Shown: positions 27,395 through 36,305 of the stretch, one piece after another
Position numbering within the stretch: the first letter of the stretch is position 1
Layout of the letters: the number at the start of each line of letters is the position of its first letter
DNA from: AP-15 sp963724435
GTDB taxonomy: Bacteria; Pseudomonadota; Alphaproteobacteria; ATCC43930; CGMCC-115725
Assembly (NCBI GenBank): GCA_963724435.1
Contig: CAVRUN010000017.1
Location: forward strand, 1 to 64,000
Length of the DNA stretch: 64,000 bases
Direction of reading: 5' to 3'
Position numbers and translations under genes: made by a program
The notes under the pieces: model-generated
What the model was told of the DNA's origin: nothing
Database searches by the model: none
The model's input: only the letters and a program-made list of their open reading frames with translations

Positions 27395-28372
27395 ATGAGT
27401 AGCGTCGTCGCAAAGCGTGTCCTCGTCACCGGCGGCGCCGGGTTTCTTGGGTCGCATTTGTGCGAACGCCTGGTTGGCCAAGGTAATGATGTCCTCTGTA
27501 TCGATAACTACTTCACAGGCCGCAAAGATAACGTGGCGCGGCTACTCTCCGACCCACATTTCGAAGCGATGCGGCACGACATCACCCATCCGCTTTTTAT
27601 CGAGGTCGATGAAATCTACAATCTCGCTTGCCCCGCTTCGCCGATTCATTACCAATTTGACCCGGTACAGACGACAAAGACCAGCGTCATTGGCGCGATC
27701 AATATGCTGGGGCTGGCAAAGCGGCTAAAGGCAAAGATTTTTCAGGCTTCCACATCCGAAGTCTATGGCGACCCGACATCGCATCCGCAACCCGAAAGCT
27801 ACCGCGGCAATGTCAACCCGATTGGCCCGCGCGCGTGCTACGACGAGGGCAAACGCTGCGCCGAAACATTATTTTTCGACTATTATCGTCAGCATAATTT
27901 GAAGATACGGGTGGCCCGAATATTCAATACTTACGGCCCCCGGATGCACCCCAATGATGGGCGCGTTGTCTCAAATTTTATCGTGCAGGCATTGCGCAAT
28001 GAACCGATCACCCTTTATGGGGACGGCACGCAGACCCGCGCCTTTTGCTACGTCGACGATCTGATCAGCGGTTTTCTTGCGCTGATGGCGGCTCCCGATA
28101 CTGTCACCGGACCTGTCAACCTCGGCAATCCCGTCGAAACCTCGGTCGCGGAACTCGCCGAATTGATCACCGCGCTGACCGGCTCGCATTCCGAAATTGT
28201 TTACCGCCCACTACCGGTCGACGACCCGGTGCAACGCTGCCCGGACATCACGCAGGCGCAATCGGTGCTTGGTTGGCAACCGCGCACCGCACTCAAAGAC
28301 GGGCTTACCCGCACGATCGCGTATTTTGATCAACTGCTGACGCGCCATGGGCAGGACGCGCCGCTCTCCTGA
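27395..28372 (+). CDS. uxs: UDP-glucuronate decarboxylase (UDP-xylose synthase)
   Basis: 325 residues, an NAD-dependent SDR enzyme that converts UDP-glucuronate to UDP-xylose. The family is recognised from RVLVTGGAGFLGSHLCERLV, EIYNLACPASPIHYQFDPVQ, FQASTSEVYGDP (catalytic Ser/Thr) and RACYDEGKRCAETL, where Tyr and Lys form the catalytic pair. RIFNTYGPRMHPNDGRVVSN is the UXS-specific nucleotide-sugar loop. It lies 50 bases after ugd on the same strand, and the two enzymes act in sequence. UDP-xylose would be a donor for the glycosyltransferase activity of the cluster. The ATG at 27395 agrees with the family start. Confidence 0.92.
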   Translation: MSSVVAKRVLVTGGAGFLGSHLCERLVGQGNDVLCIDNYFTGRKDNVARLLSDPHFEAMRHDITHPLFIEVDEIYNLACPASPIHYQFDPVQTTKTSVIGAINMLGLAKRLKAKIFQASTSEVYGDPTSHPQPESYRGNVNPIGPRACYDEGKRCAETLFFDYYRQHNLKIRVARIFNTYGPRMHPNDGRVVSNFIVQALRNEPITLYGDGTQTRAFCYVDDLISGFLALMAAPDTVTGPVNLGNPVETSVAELAELITALTGSHSEIVYRPLPVDDPVQRCPDITQAQSVLGWQPRTALKDGLTRTIAYFDQLLTRHGQDAPLS

Positions 28373-28377
28373 CGTTA

Positions 28378-28394
28378 CGGCGGGCGTGCCGCCG
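28378..28394. terminator. GC hairpin between convergent uxs and cysNC
   Basis: CGGCGG-GCGTG-CCGCCG forms a 6-bp perfect stem with a 5-base loop, filling most of the 23-base gap between the two convergent stop codons. There is no T-run on either side, so efficient intrinsic termination is uncertain. Confidence 0.35.
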
Positions 28395-28395
28395 G

Positions 28396-30271
28396 TCAAA
28401 TAATCCGGCGCGAGCGGAGCTCATCCAGGATTAGACCCGCGGCATCCTCGGGCGTGTTGCCGAGCGTCGCTAGCCGCAGCTCGGGCACCTCCGGCATCTC
28501 ATAGGGTGAATCGAGACCGGTAAAATGTTCGATACGCCCGGCTTTAGCCCTGGCGTAGAGGCCCTTGGGGTCGCGTCGAATGCACTCGTCGATCGGCGTA
28601 TCGATAAAGATCTCGAGAAACGCGGTCGGCTCGATCAGCTCCCGCACCATTTGTCGTTCGGCGCGAAACGGCGAGATAAACGAGCAGATCACGATCAGCC
28701 CGGCTTCGGCCATCAGCTTAGCGACTTCGCCGACCCGGCGAATATTTTCGACCCGGTCGACATCGGTGAAGCCGAGATCGCGGTTCAGGCCATGTCGAAC
28801 ATTATCGCCGTCGAGCAGCATCGTGTGGCGGCCGCTGGCGAGCAGCTGCTTTTCGACGAGATCGGCAATTGTGGACTTTCCGGCCCCCGATAATCCCGTC
28901 AGCCACAACACCGCCGGTGTCTGGCCCTTCAGAGCCGCCCGCTCCTCACGCCCAACAGTCAGCGCCTGCCAATGGATGTTGCTGGCGCGACGCAGCCCAA
29001 AGCTGATCATCCCCGCCCCGGCGGTCTCGTTGGTCAGCCGGTCGATCAGGATAAAGGCTCCGGTCTCGCGGTTTTCCGTATAGGGGTCGAAAGCAACCGG
29101 AGCCGCGGTCGACAGATTGCAAAACCCGATATCGTTCAGGCCGAGGCTCTTATCGGCGAGATGCGCCATCGTATCGACATCGACCCGATGCTTGAGTGCG
29201 GTAATCGTCGCCGGCACGGTGCGCGCGCCGATCTTCAACAAATACGAGCGGCCCGGGACCATTCGGTGCTCACTCATCCAGATGATGTGAGCGGCGAATT
29301 GATCGACGCATTCGGGCGGATCGCGCGGGTCGGCCAGCAGATCGCCGCGCGCGATATCGATCTCGTCGGCAAGCGTCAAGGTCACGGCATCACCAGCGCC
29401 GGCATGGTCGAGCTTACCATCGAACGTCACGATTTCGCGGACCCGCGTCATCCGCCCCGAGCCGGCGATAAGGATCTGGTCGCCCGGCGCGATCGAACCC
29501 GAAACCACGGTTCCGGAAAATCCGCGAAACTCCGCATGCGGCCGGTTGACCCACTGGACCGGAAAACGAAACCGCCGCCCGCCATCGTCACGCGCGGTGT
29601 CGACCGTCTCTAAATGCTCGAGCAGGGTCGGCCCCTGATACCACGGCGTTCGATCCGAGCGATGGGTGACGTTATCGCCTGCGACGGCCGAGAGCGGGAT
29701 CGCGCATACCTCCAGATCGCCAAGCTCGGTCTTGAATTCGCGAAAAATCCGCAGTGATCTCGGCAAAGCGACCCTCGTCAAAGCCGACGAGGTCCATTTT
29801 GTTTACTGCCAGGACCACATGCCGAATGCCGAGCAGCGAGCAAATAAAGGCGTGTCGCCGGGTCTGGATGACGATCCCGTTGCGGGCATCGACCAGGATC
29901 ACGGCAAGATCGCAGGTCGAGGCGCCGGTCGCCATGTTGCGGGTGTATTGCTCGTGACCCGGCGTATCGGCAACGACAAAGGAGCGCGCCGGGGTCGCGA
30001 AAAAGCGGTACGCGACATCGATCGTTATGCGCTGTTGCCGCTCGTCCTCCAGCCCGTCGAGGAGCAGCGAAAAATCGAGATTGCCTCCGGTTGTTCCGAA
30101 GCGTTTTGACTCGCGTTCGAGCGTCTCGAGCTGATCGTCAAAAATCAGCGCGCAGTCGTGCAGCAACCGGCCTATCAGGGTCGATTTTCCGTCATCGACC
30201 GATCCACACGTCAGGAACCGCAATAGGTCGCGATCGCTTCGGGCGTGCCTCGCTTCGCAACCGGCCGCCAT
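28396..30271 (-). pseudogene. cysNC: cysNC: sulfate adenylyltransferase GTPase subunit fused to APS kinase, frameshifted
   Basis: The ATG at 30271 overlaps the cysD stop (TGATG), the usual coupling. The GTPase domain reads LRFLTCGSVDDGKSTLIGRL (P-loop), VADTPGHEQYTRNMATGAS and VNKMDLVGFDE. At 29743-29747 a run of five A (T on the coding strand) has one base too many: FAEITADF then loses frame, while the next frame continues as REFKTELGDLEVCAIPLSAV. From there it runs intact through the CysN beta-barrels (GFSGTVVSGSIAPGDQILI) and the fused CysC kinase (LWLTGLSGAGKSTIADLV; MLLDGDNVRHGLNRDLGF; FIDTPIDECIRRDPKGLYAR). Without the extra base the protein would be a normal CysNC making PAPS from sulfate. 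As sequenced, the GTPase and kinase halves are separated. Confidence 0.85.
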
Positions 30272-31225
30272 CAGAAATAGCCCTCGCGCTTTTTGCGCTC
30301 CATCGCCGCGTCCTCGTCGCTGTCGATCAAGCGACCCTGACGCTCGGAACGCCTGGTATCGCGCAGTTCCGCGAGGATCTCGGCCGGTGTTGTGGCAGCC
30401 GAACTCGATAGCGCCCGTAAGCGGATAGCAGCCGAGGGTGCGAAATCGGACAAGCCGCTGCTGCGGCGTCTCGCCGTCCTCAAGCGGCAAGCGGTCGTCA
30501 TCGACCATGATCCAGGCGCCACCGCGATCGACGACCGGCCGCATCGCCGCAAAATAGAGCGGCACGACCGGGATCTCCTCCGCCGTGATATATTCCCAAA
30601 TGTCGTGTTCGGTCCAATTCGACAGTGGAAAGACGCGCATGGTTTCGCGCTCGCGCAGACGGGTATTGTAAAGCCGCCATAATTCCGGGCGCTGGTTGCG
30701 TGGATCCCAGCTGTGGTTAGCGCCGCGCAGTGAAAATATCCGCTCCTTCGCACGGCTTTTTTCCTCGTCGCGGCGCGCTCCGCCGAGCGCCGCGTCAAAC
30801 CCAAAACGGTCGAGCGCTTGCTTGAGCGCTTCGGTTTTCATCACCGCGGTATGCAAAGCCGAGCCCGACGCGATCGGGTTGATCCCGCGGCGCACCCCGT
30901 CTTCGTTGGTATGAACGATCAGCTCTATCCCAAGCTGGCGCGCGATCGCGTCACGAAACGCGATCATCTCGCGAAACTTCCACAATGTATCGACATGGAG
31001 CAGCGGAAAAGGCGGCTTGCCGGGGAAAAATGCCTTGCGGGCGAGGTGCAGCATTACGCTGGAATCCTTGCCGATCGAGTACATCATGACCGGATTCCGA
31101 AACTCCGCCGCGACCTCGCGGAAGATCCCGATCAACTCGGCCTCAAGCCGACGCAGATGGGCTGGCAATAGAGGCTGCAATTGCGATGTCTCTGGTGCGG
31201 CGGACAACAACACCTTCCCGGGCAA
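30271..31225 (-). pseudogene. cysD: cysD: sulfate adenylyltransferase subunit 2, frameshifted near the C-terminus
   Basis: Adenylates sulfate together with CysN. The ATP-pyrophosphatase loop is MMYSIGKDSSVMLHLARKAF, followed by LLHVDTLWKFREMI, GGARRDEEKSRAKERIFSLR, SWDPRNQRPELW and NWTEHDIWEYI. After LGCYPLTGAIE an extra base in AA at 30402-30403 moves the true C-terminus (AATTPAEILAELRDTRRSER, ending in RKKREGYF) into another frame, with its stop at 30271-30273. Without correction the frame runs on into cysN and looks like a CysD-CysN fusion, which is an artefact of the shift. Only TTG (31225) or GTG (31213) fit as starts before the conserved LPAHLRRLEAE. Either this is a real lesion or a one-base sequencing error. 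Confidence 0.83.
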
Positions 31226-31379
31226 TCAATTCTGAGTCGGACAGCAGCGTCCCGTAGAGACCGACAGCAGCGCTGTCAATCGCAGGGCGTGCCCCGCGCC
31301 AGCACGCCGCACTCATACCAGCAGGTTTTATGCCGGCCACTTGCTAAGGTTGGGTAAAGCTCAACCTTACGACGGCCCG

Positions 31380-32357
31380 TCAGTGCAGCTTGGGACCCTT
31401 GAGAAACCGGGTGCGATCAGCCGATTGGATACGCACGGTTATATTCCTGCCGTCGCGCGCCAGCTGTAGCGGAATCTCGCTGCCGGCCGGGCCGCCAGCC
31501 CACACCCGGCGCCAGAAACCGGCAAGGCTGCCGACATTCTCGTCCCCTACGGCGACGATCCGATCGCCCGGTTGCAATCCGGCCTCGCTCGCCGGTCCGC
31601 GCTCGGCGAGCCCGGCAACGACGATTGCGTCCTCGACTTCGGCGGCGTAGAGGCCGAGCCAAGGGCGCACCGGACGATTTGGCCGGCCATAGGTGAGCAT
31701 ATCGTCGAGGATCGGCGGCAGGAGGTCGATCGGGACGACCATGTTCACGTCGCGCCGCAATTCTCGCCCACTAGAATGCTGGACGTGCAGCGAGCCGATT
31801 CCGATCAGCCGGCCATCGGCGGCGATCAGTGCCGCACCGCCCCAAAACGGATGCGCCGGTGCGGTAAAGATCGCGCGGTCGAGGACATATTCCCAGTAGC
31901 CGGCAAATTCCTGGCGCGCCACAACCCGCGCCGAGACCGCGTGACGACGCCCGCCTTCCGCCGCCATAATGGCGCGATCCCCGGCGCCGACCCGCATGCC
32001 GATGCCCAATTCGAGCGGCTCGACATTTAACTTGCCGAGCGCCTGCACCAGCCCAAACCCGGTTTCCTGATCATAGGCAAGAACGTGTCCGGGCACAGCG
32101 CCCCCGCCAGCCGATGTTAGCCAAATGGTCTCGGCTTCGGTGACCAGGTAGCCGATGGTCAGGACGAGGCCGTCGCCGCGGATCAGGACCCCGCTCCCGG
32201 CGCGCTCGGTGCCAAGCGTGGCCGCGGTAAAAGCGTCATCCGGAACCGTTGCCCTAAGGCCGAGCACTGCACCGAGGGCGCGGTCGAGATCAAAATTGCA
32301 GTCGCCGGGCTTTGGCTGGATCTCGCCCGGGATCTCCCATTCTACGTCTTTCGGCAT
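31380..32357 (-). CDS. HtrA-like protein with PDZ domain, protease-dead
   Basis: 325 residues. The fold is that of trypsin-like HtrA/Deg proteins plus one C-terminal PDZ domain (RPWLGLYAAEVEDAIVVAGL; GPASEAGLQPGDRIVAVGDE). The catalytic triad is gone. Where HtrA has GLVLTNAHVV this protein reads GLVLTIGYLV, so the His is missing, and where GNSGGPL is expected it reads HPFWGGAALI, so the Ser is missing. No signal peptide or membrane anchor is seen (MPKDVEWEIPGEIQPKPGDC), so it may be cytoplasmic. It probably acts as a scaffold or peptide-binding protein rather than a protease (inference). The ATG at 32357 has a weak ribosome site. A longer frame from 32498 would overlap the groESL promoter. 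It is divergent from groES. Confidence 0.75.
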   Translation of the reverse strand: MPKDVEWEIPGEIQPKPGDCNFDLDRALGAVLGLRATVPDDAFTAATLGTERAGSGVLIRGDGLVLTIGYLVTEAETIWLTSAGGGAVPGHVLAYDQETGFGLVQALGKLNVEPLELGIGMRVGAGDRAIMAAEGGRRHAVSARVVARQEFAGYWEYVLDRAIFTAPAHPFWGGAALIAADGRLIGIGSLHVQHSSGRELRRDVNMVVPIDLLPPILDDMLTYGRPNRPVRPWLGLYAAEVEDAIVVAGLAERGPASEAGLQPGDRIVAVGDENVGSLAGFWRRVWAGGPAGSEIPLQLARDGRNITVRIQSADRTRFLKGPKLH

Positions 32358-32491
32358 TGCGGCAACTCGTTTGTGGCTTCTGCTGCGATCATAACCCGGA
32401 ACGGGTGCGGATGGTTCGTATTCTTCTGCGGCACGCTCGCAGGCGGTCGTTATCCGCCGCTCAAAGTTAATGAGGCCGATCCCATCGCGGC

Positions 32492-32520
32492 TTGACAACG
32501 CCGGGCGCTCCCTTTATGTC
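32492..32520 (+). promoter_or_regulatory. groESL promoter
   Basis: TTGACA at 32492-32497, 17 bases, then TATGTC at 32515-32520: a good -35 and a fair -10 for a housekeeping sigma factor. The CIRCE operator begins two bases after the -10, so repressor binding would cover the transcription start. Confidence 0.7.
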
Positions 32521-32521
32521 A

Positions 32522-32548
32522 CCAGCACTCATTGTTTGAGAGTGCTAA
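32522..32548 (+). promoter_or_regulatory. CIRCE operator (HrcA binding site)
   Basis: CCAGCACTC, a 9-base spacer (ATTGTTTGA), then GAGTGCTAA. The right arm equals the consensus and the left arm deviates only in its first two bases (CC for TT). This element is bound by the HrcA repressor and gives heat induction of groESL. hrcA itself is not in the window. Confidence 0.9.
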
Positions 32549-32572
32549 CAATTCAGGGACCAGGAGGGTTGC

Positions 32573-32860
32573 ATGAAATTTCGTCCGTTGCATGACCGCG
32601 TCGTGATTCGGCGCGTCGAGGAGGAAGAAAAGAGCAAAGGCGGTATCATCATTCCCGACACCGCAAAAGAAAAGCCGATGGAAGGCGAAGTTATCGCTGC
32701 CGGTCCCGGTGCGCGCGGCGAGGACGGCACCATTCAACCGCTCGACGTCAAGGCGGGCGACCGGGTGCTGTTTGGCAAATGGTCCGGCACCGAGGTCAAG
32801 CTCGACGGCGAAGAGCTGATCATTATGAAAGAATCCGACATCATGGGCGTCCTCGCCTAA
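32573..32860 (+). CDS. groS: Co-chaperonin GroES
   Basis: 95 residues, full length. It forms the heptameric lid of the GroEL folding chamber in the cytoplasm. Typical segments are MKFRPLHDRVVIRRVEEEEK, the mobile loop KSKGGIIIPDTAKEKPMEGE, VIAAGPGARGEDG and the C-terminal LIMKESDIMGVLA. The ATG at 32573 follows CCAGGAGGG. groEL starts 13 bases after the stop, so both are transcribed from the CIRCE-controlled promoter at 32492. Confidence 0.98.
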   Translation: MKFRPLHDRVVIRRVEEEEKSKGGIIIPDTAKEKPMEGEVIAAGPGARGEDGTIQPLDVKAGDRVLFGKWSGTEVKLDGEELIIMKESDIMGVLA

Positions 32861-32873
32861 GGAGAATTAAGAA

Positions 32874-34520
32874 ATGGCTGCCAAAGACGTCAGATTTCAT
32901 GCCGACGCGCGCGAGCGCATGCTGCGCGGCGTCGATACGTTAGCGAACGCGGTCAAGGTCACACTCGGGCCAAAGGGCCGCAACGTCGTCCTCGACAAAT
33001 CGTTTGGCGCACCGCGCATCACCAAGGACGGTGTCACCGTCGCGAAGGAGATCGAACTCTCCGACAAGTTCGAGAACATGGGCGCGCAAATGGTGAAAGA
33101 GGTCGCTTCGAAGACCAGCGACCAAGCCGGCGACGGCACCACGACTGCGACCATTTTGGCGCAGGCGATTGTCCGTGAAGGCGCCAAGGCGGTGGCCGCC
33201 GGCATGAACCCGATGGATCTCAAGCGCGGTATCGATGTCGCCGTCGCGGCGGTCGTCGAGGACATTAAGAAGCGCTCGAAGAAGATCTCGACCAATGAAG
33301 AGATCGCCCAGGTCGGCACGATCTCGGCCAATGGCGAGCGTGAAGTCGGCGAAATGATCGCCGAAGCGATGCAAAAGGTCGGCAACGAAGGCGTGATCAC
33401 GGTCGAAGAGGCAAAATCGCTCGAGACCGAGCTCGACGTCGTCGAAGGCATGCAGTTCGACCGCGGCTATATCAGCCCCTATTTCGTCACCAACGCCGAG
33501 AAAATGGTGGCGGAACTCGAAAACCCCTACATCCTGCTCCACGAAAAGAAGCTCTCGGGTCTGCAGGCGATGCTGCCCTTGCTCGAATCCGTCGTGCAGT
33601 CGGGCAAGCCGTTGCTGATCGTCTCCGAAGATGTCGAGGGCGAGGCATTGGCGACCTTGGTCGTCAACAAATTGCGCGGCGGGTTAAAGGTCGCGGCTGT
33701 TAAGGCCCCGGGCTTTGGCGACCGGCGCAAAGCGATGCTCGAGGACATCGCAATCCTGACCGGTGGTCAGGTGATCAGCGAAGATCTCGGCATCAAGCTC
33801 GAAGGCGTCACGCTCGACATGCTGGGCCAAGCCAAGCGGGTGCGGATCGAAAAGGAAAACACGACGATCATCGATGGATCGGGCAAGTCCGAGGACATCC
33901 AGGGCCGCATCGCCCAGATCCGCCAGCAGATCGAAGAGACGACCTCTGACTACGACCGCGAAAAATTGCAGGAGCGGCTGGCCAAACTCGCCGGCGGCGT
34001 TGCGGTGATCCGGGTCGGTGGCTCGACCGAAATCGAGGTCAAGGAGCGCAAGGATCGCGTCGATGATGCGATGCATGCGACCCGCGCCGCGGTTGAGGAA
34101 GGCGTCGTCGCGGGCGGCGGTGCGGCATTGCTGTACGCAGCGCGTGCGCTCGACGGGTTGAACCCGGCCAACAACGACCAGAAGGTCGGCATCGATATCG
34201 TCAAAAAAGCGATCCTCTATCCGGCCCGCCAGATCGCCGAAAATTCTGGAACCGACGGCTCGATCGTGGTCGGCAAATTGCTCGATAGCAGCGACACGAA
34301 TTTCGGCTATGACGCGCAAAAGGGCGAGTTCACCGACATGATCCGGGCCGGCATTATCGATCCGACCAAGGTGGTTCGCCACGCCTTGCAGGACGCGGCA
34401 TCGGTCGCCGGCTTGTTGATCACGACCGAGGCAATGGTGGCCGAGAAGCCCGAACCCAAGTCCGCGCCGGGAATGCCGCCGGGCGGCGGAATGGGCGGAA
34501 TGGGCGGAATGGACTTCTAA
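32874..34520 (+). CDS. groL: Chaperonin GroEL
   Basis: 548 residues, normal length. It forms the double-ring ATP-driven folding chamber. Clear family segments: KDVRFHADARERMLRGVDTL, LGPKGRNVVLDKSFGAPRIT, the ATP-binding GDGTTTATILAQAIV, the apical-domain EGMQFDRGYISPYFVTN and the late VVAGGGAALLYAARAL. The C-terminal tail is the usual Gly/Met repeat (GGGMGGMGGMDF). A ribosome site (AAGGAGAATTAAGA) lies directly upstream of the ATG at 32874, and a strong terminator follows at 34553. No defect is seen. Codon use is like the neighbours, so this is a core chromosomal gene and supports the alphaproteobacterial reading. Confidence 0.98.
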   Translation: MAAKDVRFHADARERMLRGVDTLANAVKVTLGPKGRNVVLDKSFGAPRITKDGVTVAKEIELSDKFENMGAQMVKEVASKTSDQAGDGTTTATILAQAIVREGAKAVAAGMNPMDLKRGIDVAVAAVVEDIKKRSKKISTNEEIAQVGTISANGEREVGEMIAEAMQKVGNEGVITVEEAKSLETELDVVEGMQFDRGYISPYFVTNAEKMVAELENPYILLHEKKLSGLQAMLPLLESVVQSGKPLLIVSEDVEGEALATLVVNKLRGGLKVAAVKAPGFGDRRKAMLEDIAILTGGQVISEDLGIKLEGVTLDMLGQAKRVRIEKENTTIIDGSGKSEDIQGRIAQIRQQIEETTSDYDREKLQERLAKLAGGVAVIRVGGSTEIEVKERKDRVDDAMHATRAAVEEGVVAGGGAALLYAARALDGLNPANNDQKVGIDIVKKAILYPARQIAENSGTDGSIVVGKLLDSSDTNFGYDAQKGEFTDMIRAGIIDPTKVVRHALQDAASVAGLLITTEAMVAEKPEPKSAPGMPPGGGMGGMGGMDF

Positions 34521-34552
34521 ACCCACCCATTCGCCAACACAAACCACGACAC

Positions 34553-34588
34553 CGCCCGTCCGCGCACCCCGCGGGCGGGCGTTTTTTT
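34553..34588 (+). terminator. Intrinsic terminator of groESL
   Basis: CGCCCG (34553-34558) pairs with CGGGCG (34576-34581), extended inward by further GC pairs, and is followed directly by seven T (34582-34588). It lies 33 bases after the groEL stop. Confidence 0.85.
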
Positions 34589-34893
34589 GCCGTTGGGGAG
34601 CCGCCGGCCCCTAATCGCCGATCACGGCGGGCAAGCCGGCGTCACCGTACTGGCAAGGCCCGGACCCAACCCATTGCGCGCTCACGAGCTTTTGCGACGT
34701 CAGGAACCGCACAAGGTAGCGCCCCAGTGGTCGATAGTCGGCTCCCTACCTCACTCCGCGGCGATCTGGCGCTATCGATCGCGTGCCGATAGCCCGGGGA
34801 TTTTGACCGCATCTTCTTTTGCACCGAAAAACCTTCCCGGGCGAGGTAAGCGGCGGCGACTTGCATCACGGGTTCATGCAAAATAGGATTTCG
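34589..34893. other. Intergenic region, no gene recognised
   Basis: About 300 bases between the groESL terminator and the next small membrane gene. An open frame crosses it, but its composition and lack of family features argue against coding. Confidence 0.45.
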
Positions 34894-35301
34894 ATGGAGG
34901 GGTCTCTCTTGAACGCGAGGCGGGCGATTTCAGCAACGCTATGGGCGCGTGCCTCAGCGGGGCTCGAAGTTCTGACCGGGCTTACCCTCGTTGCCGCCCC
35001 GTCCCTGCTAGCCCGCTTTCTCTTCGGTTCCGACTTGAACGTGGCGGGCGAGGCGACGGGCCGCATCTCCGGGCTCGTAATGCTCTGTCTTGCGGTCGGC
35101 TGCTGGCCCCGCACCGGCGACAGCGGCCAGCATCAGGCCTTTTTTCCGCTAGTCGCGCTAAGCTGGCTGGCGGCAGCCTTTCTTGTGGTTACCGGCCTCA
35201 TCGGTGCGAACGTGGGTTTGTTGCTGTGGCCTGCTGCCGCTCTTCATCTGATTTTGGCGGTCTTGCTGACATGGACACGGGGGAGCATTCCCGCGACGTG
35301 A
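34894..35301 (+). CDS. Small membrane protein with four predicted helices
   Basis: Up to 135 residues. Four hydrophobic segments are visible: ASAGLEVLTGLTLVAAPSLL, ISGLVMLCLAVGCW, FFPLVALSWLAAAFLVVTGL and VGLLLWPAAALHLILAVLL. The start is uncertain. The ATG at 34894 overlaps a GGAGGGG site that would serve the TTG at 34909 better. I do not recognise the family. It lies 45 bases before the gene for a secreted Cys-rich protein and 1 kb before a stand-alone ABC membrane domain, all on the same strand, so a shared envelope function is possible but not shown. Confidence 0.6.
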   Translation: MEGSLLNARRAISATLWARASAGLEVLTGLTLVAAPSLLARFLFGSDLNVAGEATGRISGLVMLCLAVGCWPRTGDSGQHQAFFPLVALSWLAAAFLVVTGLIGANVGLLLWPAAALHLILAVLLTWTRGSIPAT

Positions 35302-35345
35302 TGAGCGCAGCAATGAACCTTCGACGTAGAGGGGGAGGGATGGAT

Positions 35346-36215
35346 ATGTGGTCAGACTGGAAGCGGGCTGCAAAATCACGGTTGAGTACAGGGTTGGCCG
35401 TTGCGGTCATATTGACGGCGTGGGCAGCGCCCTCGATAGCGCAGGAGCGCCTGGAACAGGATTTTGGGATCATCCGCGCCTGCGCGGGCGATGTCTGGCG
35501 TCTCTGCTCGGGAACCATCCCCGGCGGCGGACGCATTCAAGACTGCATACAGAACAACATGGGCCAGCTTTCCAAAACTTGTCTCAGCTCGCTGCTCGAC
35601 GTGATGGCCGGAGCGTCATTCAAAATCTGCAAGGATCAGACTTATGCGCTTTGCGCCGCGGCACAATGCAATGTGTTCGATGGCGTTGCCTACTGTCAGT
35701 GCGAGGTGAGGCACGGCAACAGCATCAGCCTGCCGTTTCCGATGGGCAAGGACGAGGATGTTTGCTCGATCAACGCCGCCGGGGCGAACAACAAATACAT
35801 GGTGAGCACCTACAGCCTGCCCGAGCAGATCGCTTCGCCGCAGGGTGGTGGCGGAGTCTACACCTGTTCGAGCCAAAACTCCGACGGCGCCTACGCCCAA
35901 TGCGACGGCGGACTGTGTTTCCGAAGCACCGAGGAGACTACCTTTCCAGGCTTCGACAAGCCAGTGCCGAAAGGACAAATCATCTGCTCTTGCCCGATTA
36001 CTCAGGCAAAGCCCGGCACGTCCGCGGCAGGATATCAAATCCTAGGCCCATATCCCTGTGACAAGTCCTTTTTCAAATACTGCAAGGGCACGGTTGCCAG
36101 CAGCAATACCGGTTCGACAATCTATGTCGGCGCCCCGATTGGCACGGCTGCGGGTCTGACCGCCCTGCTCACCGGCAAAGCAGCCCCGCCGCTCAACGAT
36201 TGTGGGTCCGAATAG
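35346..36215 (+). CDS. Secreted cysteine-rich-repeat protein
   Basis: 289 residues. The signal peptide is clear (GLAVAVILTAWAAPSIAQ, with cleavage after AQ, about residue 34). Directly after it comes one cysteine-rich repeat of the GLG1 type: RACAGDVWRLCSGTIPGGGR then IQDCIQNNMGQLSKTCLSSL, with the four Cys at family spacing. The rest is novel to me and carries about 14 more Cys (for example YALCAAAQCNVF, YCQCEV, YTCSSQNSDGAYAQCDGGLC, CSCPITQ), so it should be disulfide-rich in the periplasm or outside. The ATG at 35346 is 7 bases from GGAGG. An ATG at 35340 is also possible but too close to it. A weak hydrophobic stretch near the C-terminus (GAPIGTAAGLTALLTG) may be surface-associated. Confidence 0.75.
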   Translation: MWSDWKRAAKSRLSTGLAVAVILTAWAAPSIAQERLEQDFGIIRACAGDVWRLCSGTIPGGGRIQDCIQNNMGQLSKTCLSSLLDVMAGASFKICKDQTYALCAAAQCNVFDGVAYCQCEVRHGNSISLPFPMGKDEDVCSINAAGANNKYMVSTYSLPEQIASPQGGGGVYTCSSQNSDGAYAQCDGGLCFRSTEETTFPGFDKPVPKGQIICSCPITQAKPGTSAAGYQILGPYPCDKSFFKYCKGTVASSNTGSTIYVGAPIGTAAGLTALLTGKAAPPLNDCGSE

Positions 36216-36305
36216 GCCGTGGCTGGCTCCGGGGGCGTCAGCGCCTTCCCGAAGCGAGTATCGGGTTCCGAGGGAAACCTCGATCCTTAAGGACAGGTGG
36301 CCAAC

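Noticed and set aside
29672..31225. Apparent CysD-CysN fusion protein in one open frame
   Set aside because: The natural cysD end (…RKKREGYF) and the TGATG coupling to cysN are both present in the shifted frame, so the fusion comes from one extra base.
33684..34547. Long minus-strand frame opposite groEL
   Set aside because: It lies within groEL, whose protein is full-length and highly conserved. The antisense frame is a product of high GC content.
34587..34886. Coding frame just after the groESL terminator
   Set aside because: No family features, and composition is unlike neighbouring genes. Left as non-coding.
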